In this document: in pieces, positions 47,103 through 58,000 of the stretch | Position numbering within the stretch: position 1 is the first letter of the stretch | Layout: every line of letters starts with the position of its first letter | From: a virus | Reading direction: 5' to 3' (one strand) | Virus record (IMG/VR): IMGVR_UViG_3300023179_005355 | Location: 27,876-91,875 of that record | DNA length: 64,000 nucleotides | Notes under the pieces: generated by a model | Database searches by the model: none | What the model was told of the DNA's origin: nothing | Seen by the model: the letters and a program-made list of their open reading frames with translations, nothing else | Made by a program: the position numbers and the translations under genes

Positions 47103-50100
47103 ACGGAATAAGCTCCCATGGATAATACGAAATCATTAAATCTGTTCTGTTCTCTATACGGTCTACACTACCAAAGAAACTTCTGAAGATCATCTCGTTT
47201 TGATGCTGTAGAAATGGTGGTATTGATGCATATCTGAGTTTATTGTCTTGAGCACTTTGTTGTAAACATATCCAACAGTATAAACTATTATTTAACGGCC
47301 CATTAATACCAATACCGTCTACTTCAAATGGTACTCTTGGATTTGCCGAAGACTGTTGTCTAAATAAACTACGATTACCATACCTGTATACAGTGCCTAA
47401 TAAGTCACAACCACGTAAAAGTCTTGGTATACGTTTAATTTGTACTTCAATACTATTAATATCGTCTAAATTAAATATATTCTGTACCCTTGTACTTTGT
47501 CCAACTCTGGTACCAAGATAATCCGGACCTAATAATCCGTATCCGCCTGGACTTCCTAGGTTTGTTTGACATACGCCGATACCGGGAACTGATTGAGCGT
47601 CAGCAGATCCATCATTATAAGATGGGGCTGTGGAGATTTCGGGCACTAAATATGTTTCTGTAGAGGCTACAGTAATCTCCGAACCGACCCCTTCTAAGCC
47701 CAAACTATTATCAGCATTTATATTAAAATAACGTTCTTTAGTTAGAGTTTTCCAACCCGTTATAGCAGGATACTGTGAAGTGTATGTATTTTTTTGTGTG
47801 TCAACAATATTAACAGGTATTGTATATTTATATTTTTTATTATTCGACGAAAAACCCTCGTCTCCTATCGCTTCGGAGGGGAATTGTGGAACTCCTTCTT
47901 TGGTGGCAAAATCCGGACACACATTATTATCTGCTACCAGACTAACAACAGAGTTTAATAAAGACTCATTAGCTCTGATGCATTGATATTCTGTAGATAC
48001 TAAAATCTTAGGATTGCTAGTAAAGTCCAGCACACATGATTGTTTGGGGTCAATATTTATCCAATAATGATTTAAGTTTATTGGAGAATATACAATATCA
48101 ATACTGCCATCGGTATTAGTGGTGATAAGAGGTTCTATTTTAGGTAAAACATCGGTGGGTATTTTTTGAATATGGTTACTGGGCAACAAGTCTTTTCTAG
48201 TATATGTTTTAGTTAGACCATACTCAGTATCTGTGTTTATAATACTTGATTTAGAAATTTTAGACACTCCGCTGGTATTAGAAACCGTAATAAAATCCAC
48301 ACCCTCTGCGATAATTTCACCAGTAACAGTTTGTCTATTATTAGAATCATCAGCATATATAACAGTTGCAAAGGCTACGGCCTGTTGCTCTAACAGTTTT
48401 AATAAATCAGTACGTTCATTATACAGCTTATTTAATTTAGTTTGTGTTCTGAGTTTTGGACAATTAGAGACAGTAGCATTGGGGCGATGACATTCAGCAG
48501 GATCGTCTTTGGTGAGTCTGTCTAAATGCTTTTGTACATATTTAATACTGTTTGACGCTAGTACAGATGATGTTTGGCTAGGATCTCCAACAATGTTTTC
48601 TAAGCTGGGTTGTGTTTTAATACTATCTATAGTGTCTAGTCTTGAGACAATACCGTCTAAATCTACTAATTTAATAGGAATATGTTCTATATAATTATTC
48701 TCTATTGTTAAGCAACCAGATAGAGGAATGGCTATTGGGGAGCTTTGAGATGTGGCTGTAGATGTTCTAACATACATAAAGGAATAATTTTTTTCATTAT
48801 AGCCAGTTGATTGTTTTAACTGTTCTATCAAGCTACGTTCTAGATCGCCAAAATCAGCATTAGCCTGACGCATGTTCTCGGTAGAAACGGCTACGTTTTG
48901 TGTATTGGTTTGAAAAATGCTAGGTTCGTATAAATCTACTTCGCTGTAAGCAAATCCACAGGACATATCGTTAGTAAAACCAGTGATAGGTAATAGGGCG
49001 CCATTATTAAAATTATAGATATTAATTTTATTGTATTTAATTTTATCATTTTGATGGTTATTCAAAACTTCGTGTGTGGGTTGTATTTGATTAAATCTGA
49101 AATTTTTATCTAATAAATTTTTATTAACAAATGGCGATATATTGCCATAAGAGCCGACGCTATGAGCAGAAAACCCTGCGTATGGGGGAGTTTCTTTAAA
49201 GTAGCCATTAGAATCTAATCCCCACGCACTATATTCTTTGTTAATGCCCTGATCCCTAGTAGTATTATTTGAATAAACTAATAATGTATTTGTGTCTGGT
49301 GTTGGAGACAGAGTATCTTGGGTGGTAATTGCTGTATCTATAACAAAAACAGAATATAAACTATTATTTTTGGTAATTAATGCCTTCTTTAAAATTTTCA
49401 CAGTAATAATTTCGGCACTGCTAGACGATAGACGCTCTGTATTGGGATAACATTCTATACTATCTCCCACTAAAAAGATATCATAAGGTATTCTACTTTT
49501 GCAGATAATCGTTTTTGAATCAGTAATTGCGGCTTTCAATTCATTCGTAAAAAAGCTATTATTATAGGATAAAGCAGCATTATGTTCTAACATAGATATT
49601 GTTTGAGATAAATTTGCTAAATTGTCATTATCTACTTTTTTCCAACCAGTATCCAATGCAACATAGAGTCCATTATTTTCCGAACAAGTACCATCAGGAG
49701 TATTGGCAACGCCCGTAACAGAGATATTGATCAAATCACCATAATTTACTAATAGATTTCCATATGTTGCTGGATATGTTATACTGGTCTGATTAAATGG
49801 CAAATCTCCAGAACAATCAAAAATTAGTTCCGGCACATCTTTTGTATTAATCAAATCCTGATAATCCTGTACCAAACTAAATTTAAATTCTGTAGCATAT
49901 TTACTTATTCCTCTTTGCACTTTTAGATAATTATGTTTCTTTAATTGCAAAATTGGTGTGTTATGATATTTCATAATAAATGCTTCTAAAGAATACCATA
50001 ACGAATCATTCTTACGCACATTTAATAATATTTTTTCAGGAGAGCCGAATGGGTATTTGGTATACGATTGTGAATAGATCTGTCTACCAGAATCTTCTAG

Positions 50101-52197
50101 TGAACTTAAAAAACGGCTTTCTGCAAACCAGCTAATAATAGTATTAAATCCCTGACTATATCCAACACCCGGAGCGGTTGCTGTTCCAATTAGAGTGCCA
50201 GTAGTTGGAGAAACTAAAGAAGCTAATATCTGTACTATGGCATAGCTAGGAAAATCTACTGGTTTAACAACAAAACCTCCACCTGTTGGATCATTTTTAT
50301 TGGTTAAGCATAAAGAGGTATCTGCGATGCCCATATTTGGAGCATCTATATTCGCTAAAGGCAATAAATGTTGATAGTTTGTTAAATCGGCGATAAAACT
50401 ATATCCAGGATATTTTAAATTTTTAGTATAGTCTAGTAAAGACAAAGCATCACAATTACCATATGAAGCAAGATTGGGGTTGGTGTGTGGTACGAATTTT
50501 GGAACATCTCCTACATGTAGAATTAACTCCCAATTACATAATGAGTTAAATATATCATTAGAAGTTTGTGTTTTGGATGCTGAAGAAAGACCCGTTAGAT
50601 ATTGATTACTGATCAATGTATCATTCGGAGCCATGTCCTCTGCTTCGTCCAATACCATAATTTTGAGTGTAAATACTGTAGTCCCATTCAAGTCTCCGTC
50701 TTTCTGCTTAGGAGATCTTTCTGGAGGACAGGGACCACTCTCTGGTGCTGCATTTTTAAATAGTGTGTTTGTATAAAATTTACTGAAACTTGCAGCAGTC
50801 GGGTTAAGTCTATTGGTTTTTAGAATTTTGCTAAATTGACAAGCCTGTCTATCTGAGTATGATACTGCCGACAAAGATGGTCTCACTTCCCCCATGCTGC
50901 GTACTATATTTTGTTGTTTTTCTAAATCGGATAAGGTGTGGGCTGGGTATGTTGTACTATTAGTTACCTGTGTTCCGTTGATAATGTTTTGATCATATAA
51001 AACATTATATTTAGAGGCATTATCAGAAAATTTAATACTAAAGTTGTATCCATTATTTTCTATATGCTCTTGGTTTAACAATAAGAGCCTTAATGGGCCG
51101 CCGGGGGAATCATTCTCAGCATTTAATAAACAATCTAAATAATTAGCAATTTTATTATTTGGTATATTGCTATATAGTAGCTGTGAATCTATGCCCGTTT
51201 GATAATTAATGCCAGATACTACGGATGGTGGGATAGTCTGGTCTAAAAACTTTTTGGAAGCTTTAATTGGTGAAGGGTATTTACCGTTTCTGTCTGGTCC
51301 TCTAGTTTTCGTTTCAGTACCGTCTGGTTGTACTTCTAACCATATGACTAAATTCTTAGTATTGACATAATTTAAAAAATTTAATTTGACTTCAATATCT
51401 TTGATACCAAATGATTGTACTGTCGGTATTCGTAAATTGATTTTTCCGTCAGCGCCCATAACTTCGCTAGGTAGAGACGCAGGCCCGGTGACAGCAAATG
51501 AATATGAGAATGTATCATTATCTTGATCAGCCCCGAATTCATCATTATAAGTCGCAACATTAGTTAGTGCCGTTCGTTCAATAGGCTTGGGTTCTCCACC
51601 ATGTAGATACCTATATCCATGTGACGATCTGTGTGTTGTAGTATCAATATATTCTTTATGTTTTTGATTAGTGTTGTAAAGTTCTAAACTAGCATTTTCA
51701 CCAGGATTTTCACAATAACAAGGAGGATCCCACTGTACTCCATTTGCCATCTTTAAAGATATTGAACTGGACAATGTATTCGGCTCAACTACTCCGCTTG
51801 CTATATTAGCAGATAGTGCTGATATATTGGATACTTTTGGTCCAATAAAACTAAATGTACTTCTAGCTCCTGGATTAAATTTCAAGACACTGCTACGATT
51901 AGCATGAATAGCATAATCACTAGATGTATGTGGTATCCATCCGCTATTTGGATGTAACACACCCTTGGTGAAAGTAATAGGTCCGCCACCAACATAGGGA
52001 ACTTGCCTTTGATAACATAATTTGTGTTTGCTAGGATCATCATCGTTTGCTATATCTAATGGAAAACCCGTAACAGGAGGCAGCGTGGCTGGTGTTGTCG
52101 CCGCTAATGATCCGGCATCTGATGCATTTGCTCGTGGTCGTTCTAAACCGGGTATATTAGTACCATAAAAAGAATTAATATTATTTTGTATGCCCAA
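47080..52197 (-). CDS. Very large virion (tail/baseplate-type) protein, C-terminal part of a frame-broken gene
   Basis: An open frame of 1705 codons from a TTG at 52197 with no ribosome site. The real reading frame continues upstream past 52197 as natural-looking protein (FSYPKISTTSAPAVKTYGGY, then TNSVINNLGIQNNINSFYGT), reaching the T run at 52276-52278, where it meets the other frame of the upstream gene. It is therefore probably the C-terminal two thirds of a ~2645-residue protein. The sequence is beta-rich and Asn/Ser/Thr-rich, with no known enzyme motif, and ends with EYSRFE. A role as a tail, baseplate or fibre component is inferred from size and context. Confidence 0.6.
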   Translation of the reverse strand: MGIQNNINSFYGTNIPGLERPRANASDAGSLAATTPATLPPVTGFPLDIANDDDPSKHKLCYQRQVPYVGGGPITFTKGVLHPNSGWIPHTSSDYAIHANRSSVLKFNPGARSTFSFIGPKVSNISALSANIASGVVEPNTLSSSISLKMANGVQWDPPCYCENPGENASLELYNTNQKHKEYIDTTTHRSSHGYRYLHGGEPKPIERTALTNVATYNDEFGADQDNDTFSYSFAVTGPASLPSEVMGADGKINLRIPTVQSFGIKDIEVKLNFLNYVNTKNLVIWLEVQPDGTETKTRGPDRNGKYPSPIKASKKFLDQTIPPSVVSGINYQTGIDSQLLYSNIPNNKIANYLDCLLNAENDSPGGPLRLLLLNQEHIENNGYNFSIKFSDNASKYNVLYDQNIINGTQVTNSTTYPAHTLSDLEKQQNIVRSMGEVRPSLSAVSYSDRQACQFSKILKTNRLNPTAASFSKFYTNTLFKNAAPESGPCPPERSPKQKDGDLNGTTVFTLKIMVLDEAEDMAPNDTLISNQYLTGLSSASKTQTSNDIFNSLCNWELILHVGDVPKFVPHTNPNLASYGNCDALSLLDYTKNLKYPGYSFIADLTNYQHLLPLANIDAPNMGIADTSLCLTNKNDPTGGGFVVKPVDFPSYAIVQILASLVSPTTGTLIGTATAPGVGYSQGFNTIISWFAESRFLSSLEDSGRQIYSQSYTKYPFGSPEKILLNVRKNDSLWYSLEAFIMKYHNTPILQLKKHNYLKVQRGISKYATEFKFSLVQDYQDLINTKDVPELIFDCSGDLPFNQTSITYPATYGNLLVNYGDLINISVTGVANTPDGTCSENNGLYVALDTGWKKVDNDNLANLSQTISMLEHNAALSYNNSFFTNELKAAITDSKTIICKSRIPYDIFLVGDSIECYPNTERLSSSSAEIITVKILKKALITKNNSLYSVFVIDTAITTQDTLSPTPDTNTLLVYSNNTTRDQGINKEYSAWGLDSNGYFKETPPYAGFSAHSVGSYGNISPFVNKNLLDKNFRFNQIQPTHEVLNNHQNDKIKYNKINIYNFNNGALLPITGFTNDMSCGFAYSEVDLYEPSIFQTNTQNVAVSTENMRQANADFGDLERSLIEQLKQSTGYNEKNYSFMYVRTSTATSQSSPIAIPLSGCLTIENNYIEHIPIKLVDLDGIVSRLDTIDSIKTQPSLENIVGDPSQTSSVLASNSIKYVQKHLDRLTKDDPAECHRPNATVSNCPKLRTQTKLNKLYNERTDLLKLLEQQAVAFATVIYADDSNNRQTVTGEIIAEGVDFITVSNTSGVSKISKSSIINTDTEYGLTKTYTRKDLLPSNHIQKIPTDVLPKIEPLITTNTDGSIDIVYSPINLNHYWINIDPKQSCVLDFTSNPKILVSTEYQCIRANESLLNSVVSLVADNNVCPDFATKEGVPQFPSEAIGDEGFSSNNKKYKYTIPVNIVDTQKNTYTSQYPAITGWKTLTKERYFNINADNSLGLEGVGSEITVASTETYLVPEISTAPSYNDGSADAQSVPGIGVCQTNLGSPGGYGLLGPDYLGTRVGQSTRVQNIFNLDDINSIEVQIKRIPRLLRGCDLLGTVYRYGNRSLFRQQSSANPRVPFEVDGIGINGPLNNSLYCWICLQQSAQDNKLRYASIPPFLQHQNEMIFRSFFGSVDRIENRTDLMISYYPWELIPYEYSRFE

Positions 52198-55019
52198 GTT
52201 ATTAATAACACTATTAGTATATCCTCCATAGGTTTTAACAGCGGGGGCCGAGGTTGTGGAGATTTTAGGATAGCTAAAGCAACCGTGCCATCTTCTTCGG
52301 CCGAAATTAAGCCGGGACCATTAGCGGTTTTGTATTTATATAATTTAAAGCCTTCTGGAAATTTATTGATACGATCATATCTAACAGTATTAGTTCTACT
52401 GCTTCCAGTAAAAACACTACTTTTTCTTGCTCTTAGTTTAGGCTCGTATAAACTAAAACATTGCTCACAGTTGGGTAGGTTACTTCGAATTTTTTCTACA
52501 TAAATAGCTGATAACTTAGCTATAGTATTAGATTCTAAGTTATATGTTATAGCCAAATTAGATACTGATGAAGCCGTATACTCTTTATTGGTTTTAAATT
52601 TGTATAATTCGTCTAATTTAACTACTTCGGTTTCTGGAAGAGAGCCTATCACGCCAACCATTTCTCTAACAGTAAAGCCGGTACTAATCGGAACAAAAAC
52701 CGCTCCAATTTGACTAATAGCCACCCTATTAAATTTAGAGCAACGTACCCTTAGATTGTCTCGATTAAGATAAATAGGAGTAAATTCGGGCTCATTAGGA
52801 AGTAAAACGGGCACATCTGCCCAAGACTGTGTATTTTCATCATACCATTTGTTGAGCATAACATTGGGTACGTATGATATCGTGATGCTAAAACCGTTGT
52901 CATTATATTTTTCCATCAGATCGGCACCATCATAAACATATATTGTTTTTTGTTTTTTAAATGTACCATATGGTGAATTAATAGTACATTGAACAACATA
53001 TTTGCCCGAAGTTTTTATTTTTAATCTTATATATCTACTATTAGCTGTAGTATTAGACGGTTTAGCAGTATTGGTGAAGCCTCCATTATTCTCTATAAAT
53101 TCACAATCTGGGCCAGACAATTTTTCCCACAAAAAAGACATCTGGTTTTCAATATATCTATCGTGTAATAGTAATGATGTTTTATCTCTAACATTGAGCA
53201 ATAAATCCATGGCGTCTAATTCTGGCCCATTCTCTTCTCCCTTTATTAAATCTGGGCTGGGTATCAGAGTACCATTTGTATCAATACGAGACGATGTTTT
53301 CATTGCGTATTTATAATATGAACCAATATTATTTGCCACATTAAATAATGTACCATTAGACATATATTGTCTATCAATATATCCAGTATATAACAGCTTG
53401 GGTTGGAATAACGTTTGCGCACCATCTATGTCTGGTTTGGCTATATCGTATAATGGTATAGATACGGTTTCTTCATTAGAAAATGTATTTCTAATAGAAA
53501 GACTAGAATTTGTTGGAGATATATTACTAACTATTGAGGTGCCTTCATAAGTAATTTTTTGATTATTATAGATTAAACTTTCTTTAGTGTTCTTAGGACA
53601 GTAATAATCCATAGCTTGTGTAATAACGGCACCAGCATTATCTGAGAATAAACTACTATTAACACTTAAGGTCACAGGTCCGCTGGACAGAACCAGATTA
53701 GCTCCATATTTTGTAATCAGTTTTGTGAATAGCTGGTTTTTATTAGTAATTAAATTATTGTTAAGACTATATGGCGATGGTTTAGTATCTAAATATAAAC
53801 CGGTATTAGCTGTGCCACTACCGACAGTAATGGTTTTTTGTAAAAATAGACTAATGTCTTTTAATGCTGTCTTTAATAAATTGGTTTCAGTAGTTATGCT
53901 TGTTGATGTAGCACTATTATTTATATACGTGTCAACAATAGTCTTAACCGCTGCTGAGTCTAATGACCTAATAGCAAAATCTGTAATAAAAGGACTAGTA
54001 CTTAAAGCATGTGCTAGCTTTCTATAGCATCTGGCGATTCGTAAATTCTTTTTAGCAAAACTACGAGTTTGATCAAGTGTCAAGATACGATATATGGCAG
54101 TATATGATCGAGTTAGGCACGGGGAGACAAAACCATTCGAAGGTATGCCCTTTATTTCAGCCACCCTCTTTTCAGCTTCAGAAGCATAATAGAATATACA
54201 ATCCCCGTCTGGCACCCATAGTCTAACGTTATTATTTAATTGGGCGATGGTGAAACCATCTACGTTTTCTGTATTCGTTGTTGTGGATGATGGGGTCCAG
54301 GTTTCTTTAGTAACAACAGGCGCTAAAGTATAAGAGTCTGTTAGCGTCGATGCTTGAATAATAAACATATTTTCATCAGGATGTAATACGGCTGTGGAAA
54401 CAGTGTACCTTTGACTGTTAACTAAATATAATGTATTATTATCAATTTTAATCAATACATCATTGGGTTTGGTGGAGTGCTTTAGTCTAGTGCCGGGCGG
54501 AAAGCTCTCTAATTTAGAGGCGGCTCCGCCTATAATCATAGGATTAGATGTGCTATTGCGTCTAACCCAACACATTATACCATAATATACTGCATATGGA
54601 ATGTTATGTCGATTTAAAATCCAGTCAATAGACATCTGTCCGGCGTTGGAGAAACTTCTAAAACTCGGAGTAAATGATAGAAAATTTTCCATGCCTATGC
54701 GACCGCTAATTAACGCAGAGTTGCCGTTGGCATAACTACCATCATCAGACAATAACTTATTCTCTATATGCGCATCGTCTGTAACAAAAACCGGCAGCCA
54801 ACAATCGGCTAATGCATCATTATTAATATCTGAATAAGACTGGACAGCTAGTGCTCCTATGGTATCTAATTTGTTATAAGATATAGTTTGGCTAGAATTA
54901 TCACTATATAAAATAGATGAGCCGTCAGTAGATATCTTATATGGATATAAATCATCTACAAATGATCTATATACAATATTACATTTATTAGTTTTGTCTA
55001 TAAGTCTTGAAGATAGCAT
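52143..55019 (-). CDS. Very large virion (tail/baseplate-type) protein, N-terminal part of a frame-broken gene
   Basis: A protein of 958 codons starting MLSSRLIDKTNKCNIVYRSF. It is beta-rich and Asn/Ser/Thr-rich, and contains an Ig-like segment near residues ~635-680 (GKYVVQCTINSPYGTFKKQK, TIYVYDGADL), of the PKD/Ig-like type common in phage structural proteins. After the natural stretch ISAEEDGTVA (residue ~913) the frame becomes unnatural (PQPRPPLLKP then DILIVLLITWAYKIILILF), while the natural continuation lies one frame away in the neighbouring gene. The T run at 52276-52278 marks the break. Likely function: tail or adhesin structure. Confidence 0.6.
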   Translation of the reverse strand: MLSSRLIDKTNKCNIVYRSFVDDLYPYKISTDGSSILYSDNSSQTISYNKLDTIGALAVQSYSDINNDALADCWLPVFVTDDAHIENKLLSDDGSYANGNSALISGRIGMENFLSFTPSFRSFSNAGQMSIDWILNRHNIPYAVYYGIMCWVRRNSTSNPMIIGGAASKLESFPPGTRLKHSTKPNDVLIKIDNNTLYLVNSQRYTVSTAVLHPDENMFIIQASTLTDSYTLAPVVTKETWTPSSTTTNTENVDGFTIAQLNNNVRLWVPDGDCIFYYASEAEKRVAEIKGIPSNGFVSPCLTRSYTAIYRILTLDQTRSFAKKNLRIARCYRKLAHALSTSPFITDFAIRSLDSAAVKTIVDTYINNSATSTSITTETNLLKTALKDISLFLQKTITVGSGTANTGLYLDTKPSPYSLNNNLITNKNQLFTKLITKYGANLVLSSGPVTLSVNSSLFSDNAGAVITQAMDYYCPKNTKESLIYNNQKITYEGTSIVSNISPTNSSLSIRNTFSNEETVSIPLYDIAKPDIDGAQTLFQPKLLYTGYIDRQYMSNGTLFNVANNIGSYYKYAMKTSSRIDTNGTLIPSPDLIKGEENGPELDAMDLLLNVRDKTSLLLHDRYIENQMSFLWEKLSGPDCEFIENNGGFTNTAKPSNTTANSRYIRLKIKTSGKYVVQCTINSPYGTFKKQKTIYVYDGADLMEKYNDNGFSITISYVPNVMLNKWYDENTQSWADVPVLLPNEPEFTPIYLNRDNLRVRCSKFNRVAISQIGAVFVPISTGFTVREMVGVIGSLPETEVVKLDELYKFKTNKEYTASSVSNLAITYNLESNTIAKLSAIYVEKIRSNLPNCEQCFSLYEPKLRARKSSVFTGSSRTNTVRYDRINKFPEGFKLYKYKTANGPGLISAEEDGTVALAILKSPQPRPPLLKPMEDILIVLLITWAYKIILILFMVLIYPV

Positions 55020-55022
55020 TTA

Positions 55023-58000
55023 TTATGATTTAATTGAAATTAAAGTCCACGTTCCGTTGATAAATGTAAACATTCCTATCATTCCTGTATTTGTTGTAAA
55101 TCCCATCGGGTTAGTATAATCCATCATAACAGAAGGTACTGTACCAGATCTTCTCCCTTGAACATAGTGTAGTTCTATAGTAGCTTTATTGCTGCTAGCG
55201 ATAGATCCTTTGGCCATAATCGCCGGTTTACTGATTGGTTCATAAAAGCCGGTGACTCTATTGTATCTACATAATAGCTTGGTTCCTTTTGGAGCAGAAT
55301 ATCCGCACTTATCTTTAACATATATTAAACGTCTATAACCGGCCAGCAAAGGATCTTTTGAATATTCTAAATCATCTATAAAAGCTCTTGTAGCATAAGT
55401 TTCATCAAAATCTGGTTGTTTAATTAAATCTTCTTCTAATGTAGCATATATGTTTTGATATGATGCTTTTTTCTTTTTTCTTTTGCGTAAAAACTCTTCT
55501 AAAGTACTAATATCATTACTATTAGTAACAATATATGGAGGCATTAATTCGGCCCCACCATCTCCTCCACTCCATACTTTTCTTTCGTCATCCCAAAATA
55601 AATCAATAGGACCAACCTTCCATAAATCGGGCCTTTCTGCCCAATTCAAATAAAAATCATTGGTAGCAACTTTTTCAGTCCATCTTGATCCATTCCATTT
55701 TTGGGTTTTGCCAATAATATCTCCAGTGTATCCCTGATTAGGATCATAACCACCATTTGTTTTAAGGTCGTTTTCAATATCAACAGGATATACGTCAGTA
55801 TTGTCATTTACTCCACTTGGAAGATATTCATTATTAAATGTTTTTGCATAAATGGGGGCGTTGGAGTCGTTTTGTAGAGCAAAAGATTCTCCTATATTTA
55901 ATGATTTATATTTTTTAGTATTAGTTTTTCGAGTAATTTTAATTTTGAATCTCATGGGTCTTCCATAAGAGTCAAAAGCATAAGGTTCATCCGCAGCATT
56001 GGGCACTGGAGAACCATCTTGGTCATATCCCCAAGAATGTAATACTAATGGACCTCTTAAACCGATAAACCTCTGATTATTCTCATGAACAACACCATTG
56101 TTCACACTATCACCATATTTAGATCTCATATGACTAAGCATAATGTCTTGATGATAATAGTCTAAATTATTTTTGTTAGATGTTAGATTGGTACTAGCCT
56201 TATTGACATTACGACTAGTTTCTAGAGCATAGCCAGCCTTAGATGGTGGAACAGACCCTCTGGCGACAATTTCAATACAGTGTCTGAGTCTGTCTCTAAA
56301 ATATCTGGTTTGGCCAGTGTATCCTCCTATATTCGACAAATCACCGTGCAATTTATCTGGATGATTCCCGCTATAATTTTGACTATTACTATTTTTAAAT
56401 TCACCCTTAGGCACGACAATGGGGTTTAATGTAATTAGATTAATAGGAACATCATTATTGTCTGTATTTAAGGTAGCATTAAGCTTCTTATTAAGATAAG
56501 TACATTTATCACAGGCTACGTCGATAGTTGTTTTGTTTTTTTGACCACTGTCTAAATACTCTATTGTTTCCATTTTGCGAATTTTAGTTCCCTTGCAAAA
56601 CGGACACCGTGCTGTGTCATGTAAAGAATAAGAGAAGGTTGCGTTTTTGTATGTAGGATAAAAAGAAATAGGAGACAATAGTCCGTCTAGACTCATTGCT
56701 GATTGCATCCCATAATCTTTGTCTAATTGACCATTGACTTCTTTTCTTTCATAAAGTTGTACGGTTGATGTTATGCGTCCTGTGCTTTTTAAGAAAGTCC
56801 TAGCATTGCTGCTATTGGTTAATAATCCATTTTTTTCTACCGATGAATCTCCAACGTCACTACCAGACGGCACTCTCCATTGTGTTGCAGATCCGGGTTG
56901 GGTATTAAGTCCACCGGGATTACTATTTAATGTGAAGTCTTCAGCATATTTAGGTGTCCTCAATGGCTCTTCAATATATGGTCTAGCTTGGCCAATAATA
57001 ACCATACTAGGACTCCAGCCATATAATTTAGATGATAAGTCTTGACTTCCAAACTCGGCTTTATTCAATCTTTCATCTGTAATAAATTTTTGCTGTTGCT
57101 GTTGAATATTCTGCATTTGGTTATGCAAATTGGCTATCTGTTTGTTTCTCTGCATATTGATTTTAGCCAATCGTTTCATTCGATCATTTTCTTCTTTATT
57201 AAAAAGTCCAATTTTTCTAGTATATGTTCTAAAAGTATATGTGGTACTAATACCCTGTTGGCCAATTGAAGTTTGAATACTTGTAATGATTGGGCCAGCA
57301 ACAAAAGCGGCTACCTGTTTTACATCTATAATTTGATAATTAAAAGTATTGGTATTCATAGAATTAGGAGAAAATACCAAACTTCCACCAGCGTATGTAA
57401 GATCTACTAATGGATTAGGGTCATAAGAAGACGACTCATAATTAATATCTCTAGTGGTTACAGCATCATAACCCAAGCCTATATTTCCATATACAAAATT
57501 TCCGCCCAAATTGAATAATGGCAACCCAGGCATCTCAACCTGTGCTGTTTCTATAATTGTTTGATAATTGACTTTGGTTTCTATTTCTTTAAATGCAGCT
57601 ATGTCTAAATTATATATTCCACCATAGTTCCAAGGTACAAAATCTTCTTGTACCTCAATTTCTGTAGCGGTTATCATATTATTGACGGCTTTTTCTGCCA
57701 TCTCAGCCGTTGTTGTAAAAGTGCTTGGTGTGCATGTTACCGGCAAAGTTGTACTTTGATCAATTGTCGTAGCCTCTGGAAAAATGCCTGTTCCGGTAAT
57801 ATGAGGATAATTTGTCCATGGACCATAAACAAAGATATTAGATTTGATGGGAATAGCAGCAAAAAATGGGTGTGCTGCTTTTGGTGCTAATTCCACATTA
57901 TTCGCTGTTGTATTACTAGCTGCTGCAATCGTACCATACATAATATCTCCACCAAGCACACCATTGCTTTGGCTCATTGGCACAATATAACTAAGCATGT

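Noticed and set aside
52270-52290. Programmed -1 ribosomal frameshift site in the large tail gene
   Set aside because: The codons around the break (GTT GCT TTA GCT) do not form an X-XXY-YYZ slippery heptamer; a one-base deletion in the T run explains the data more simply.
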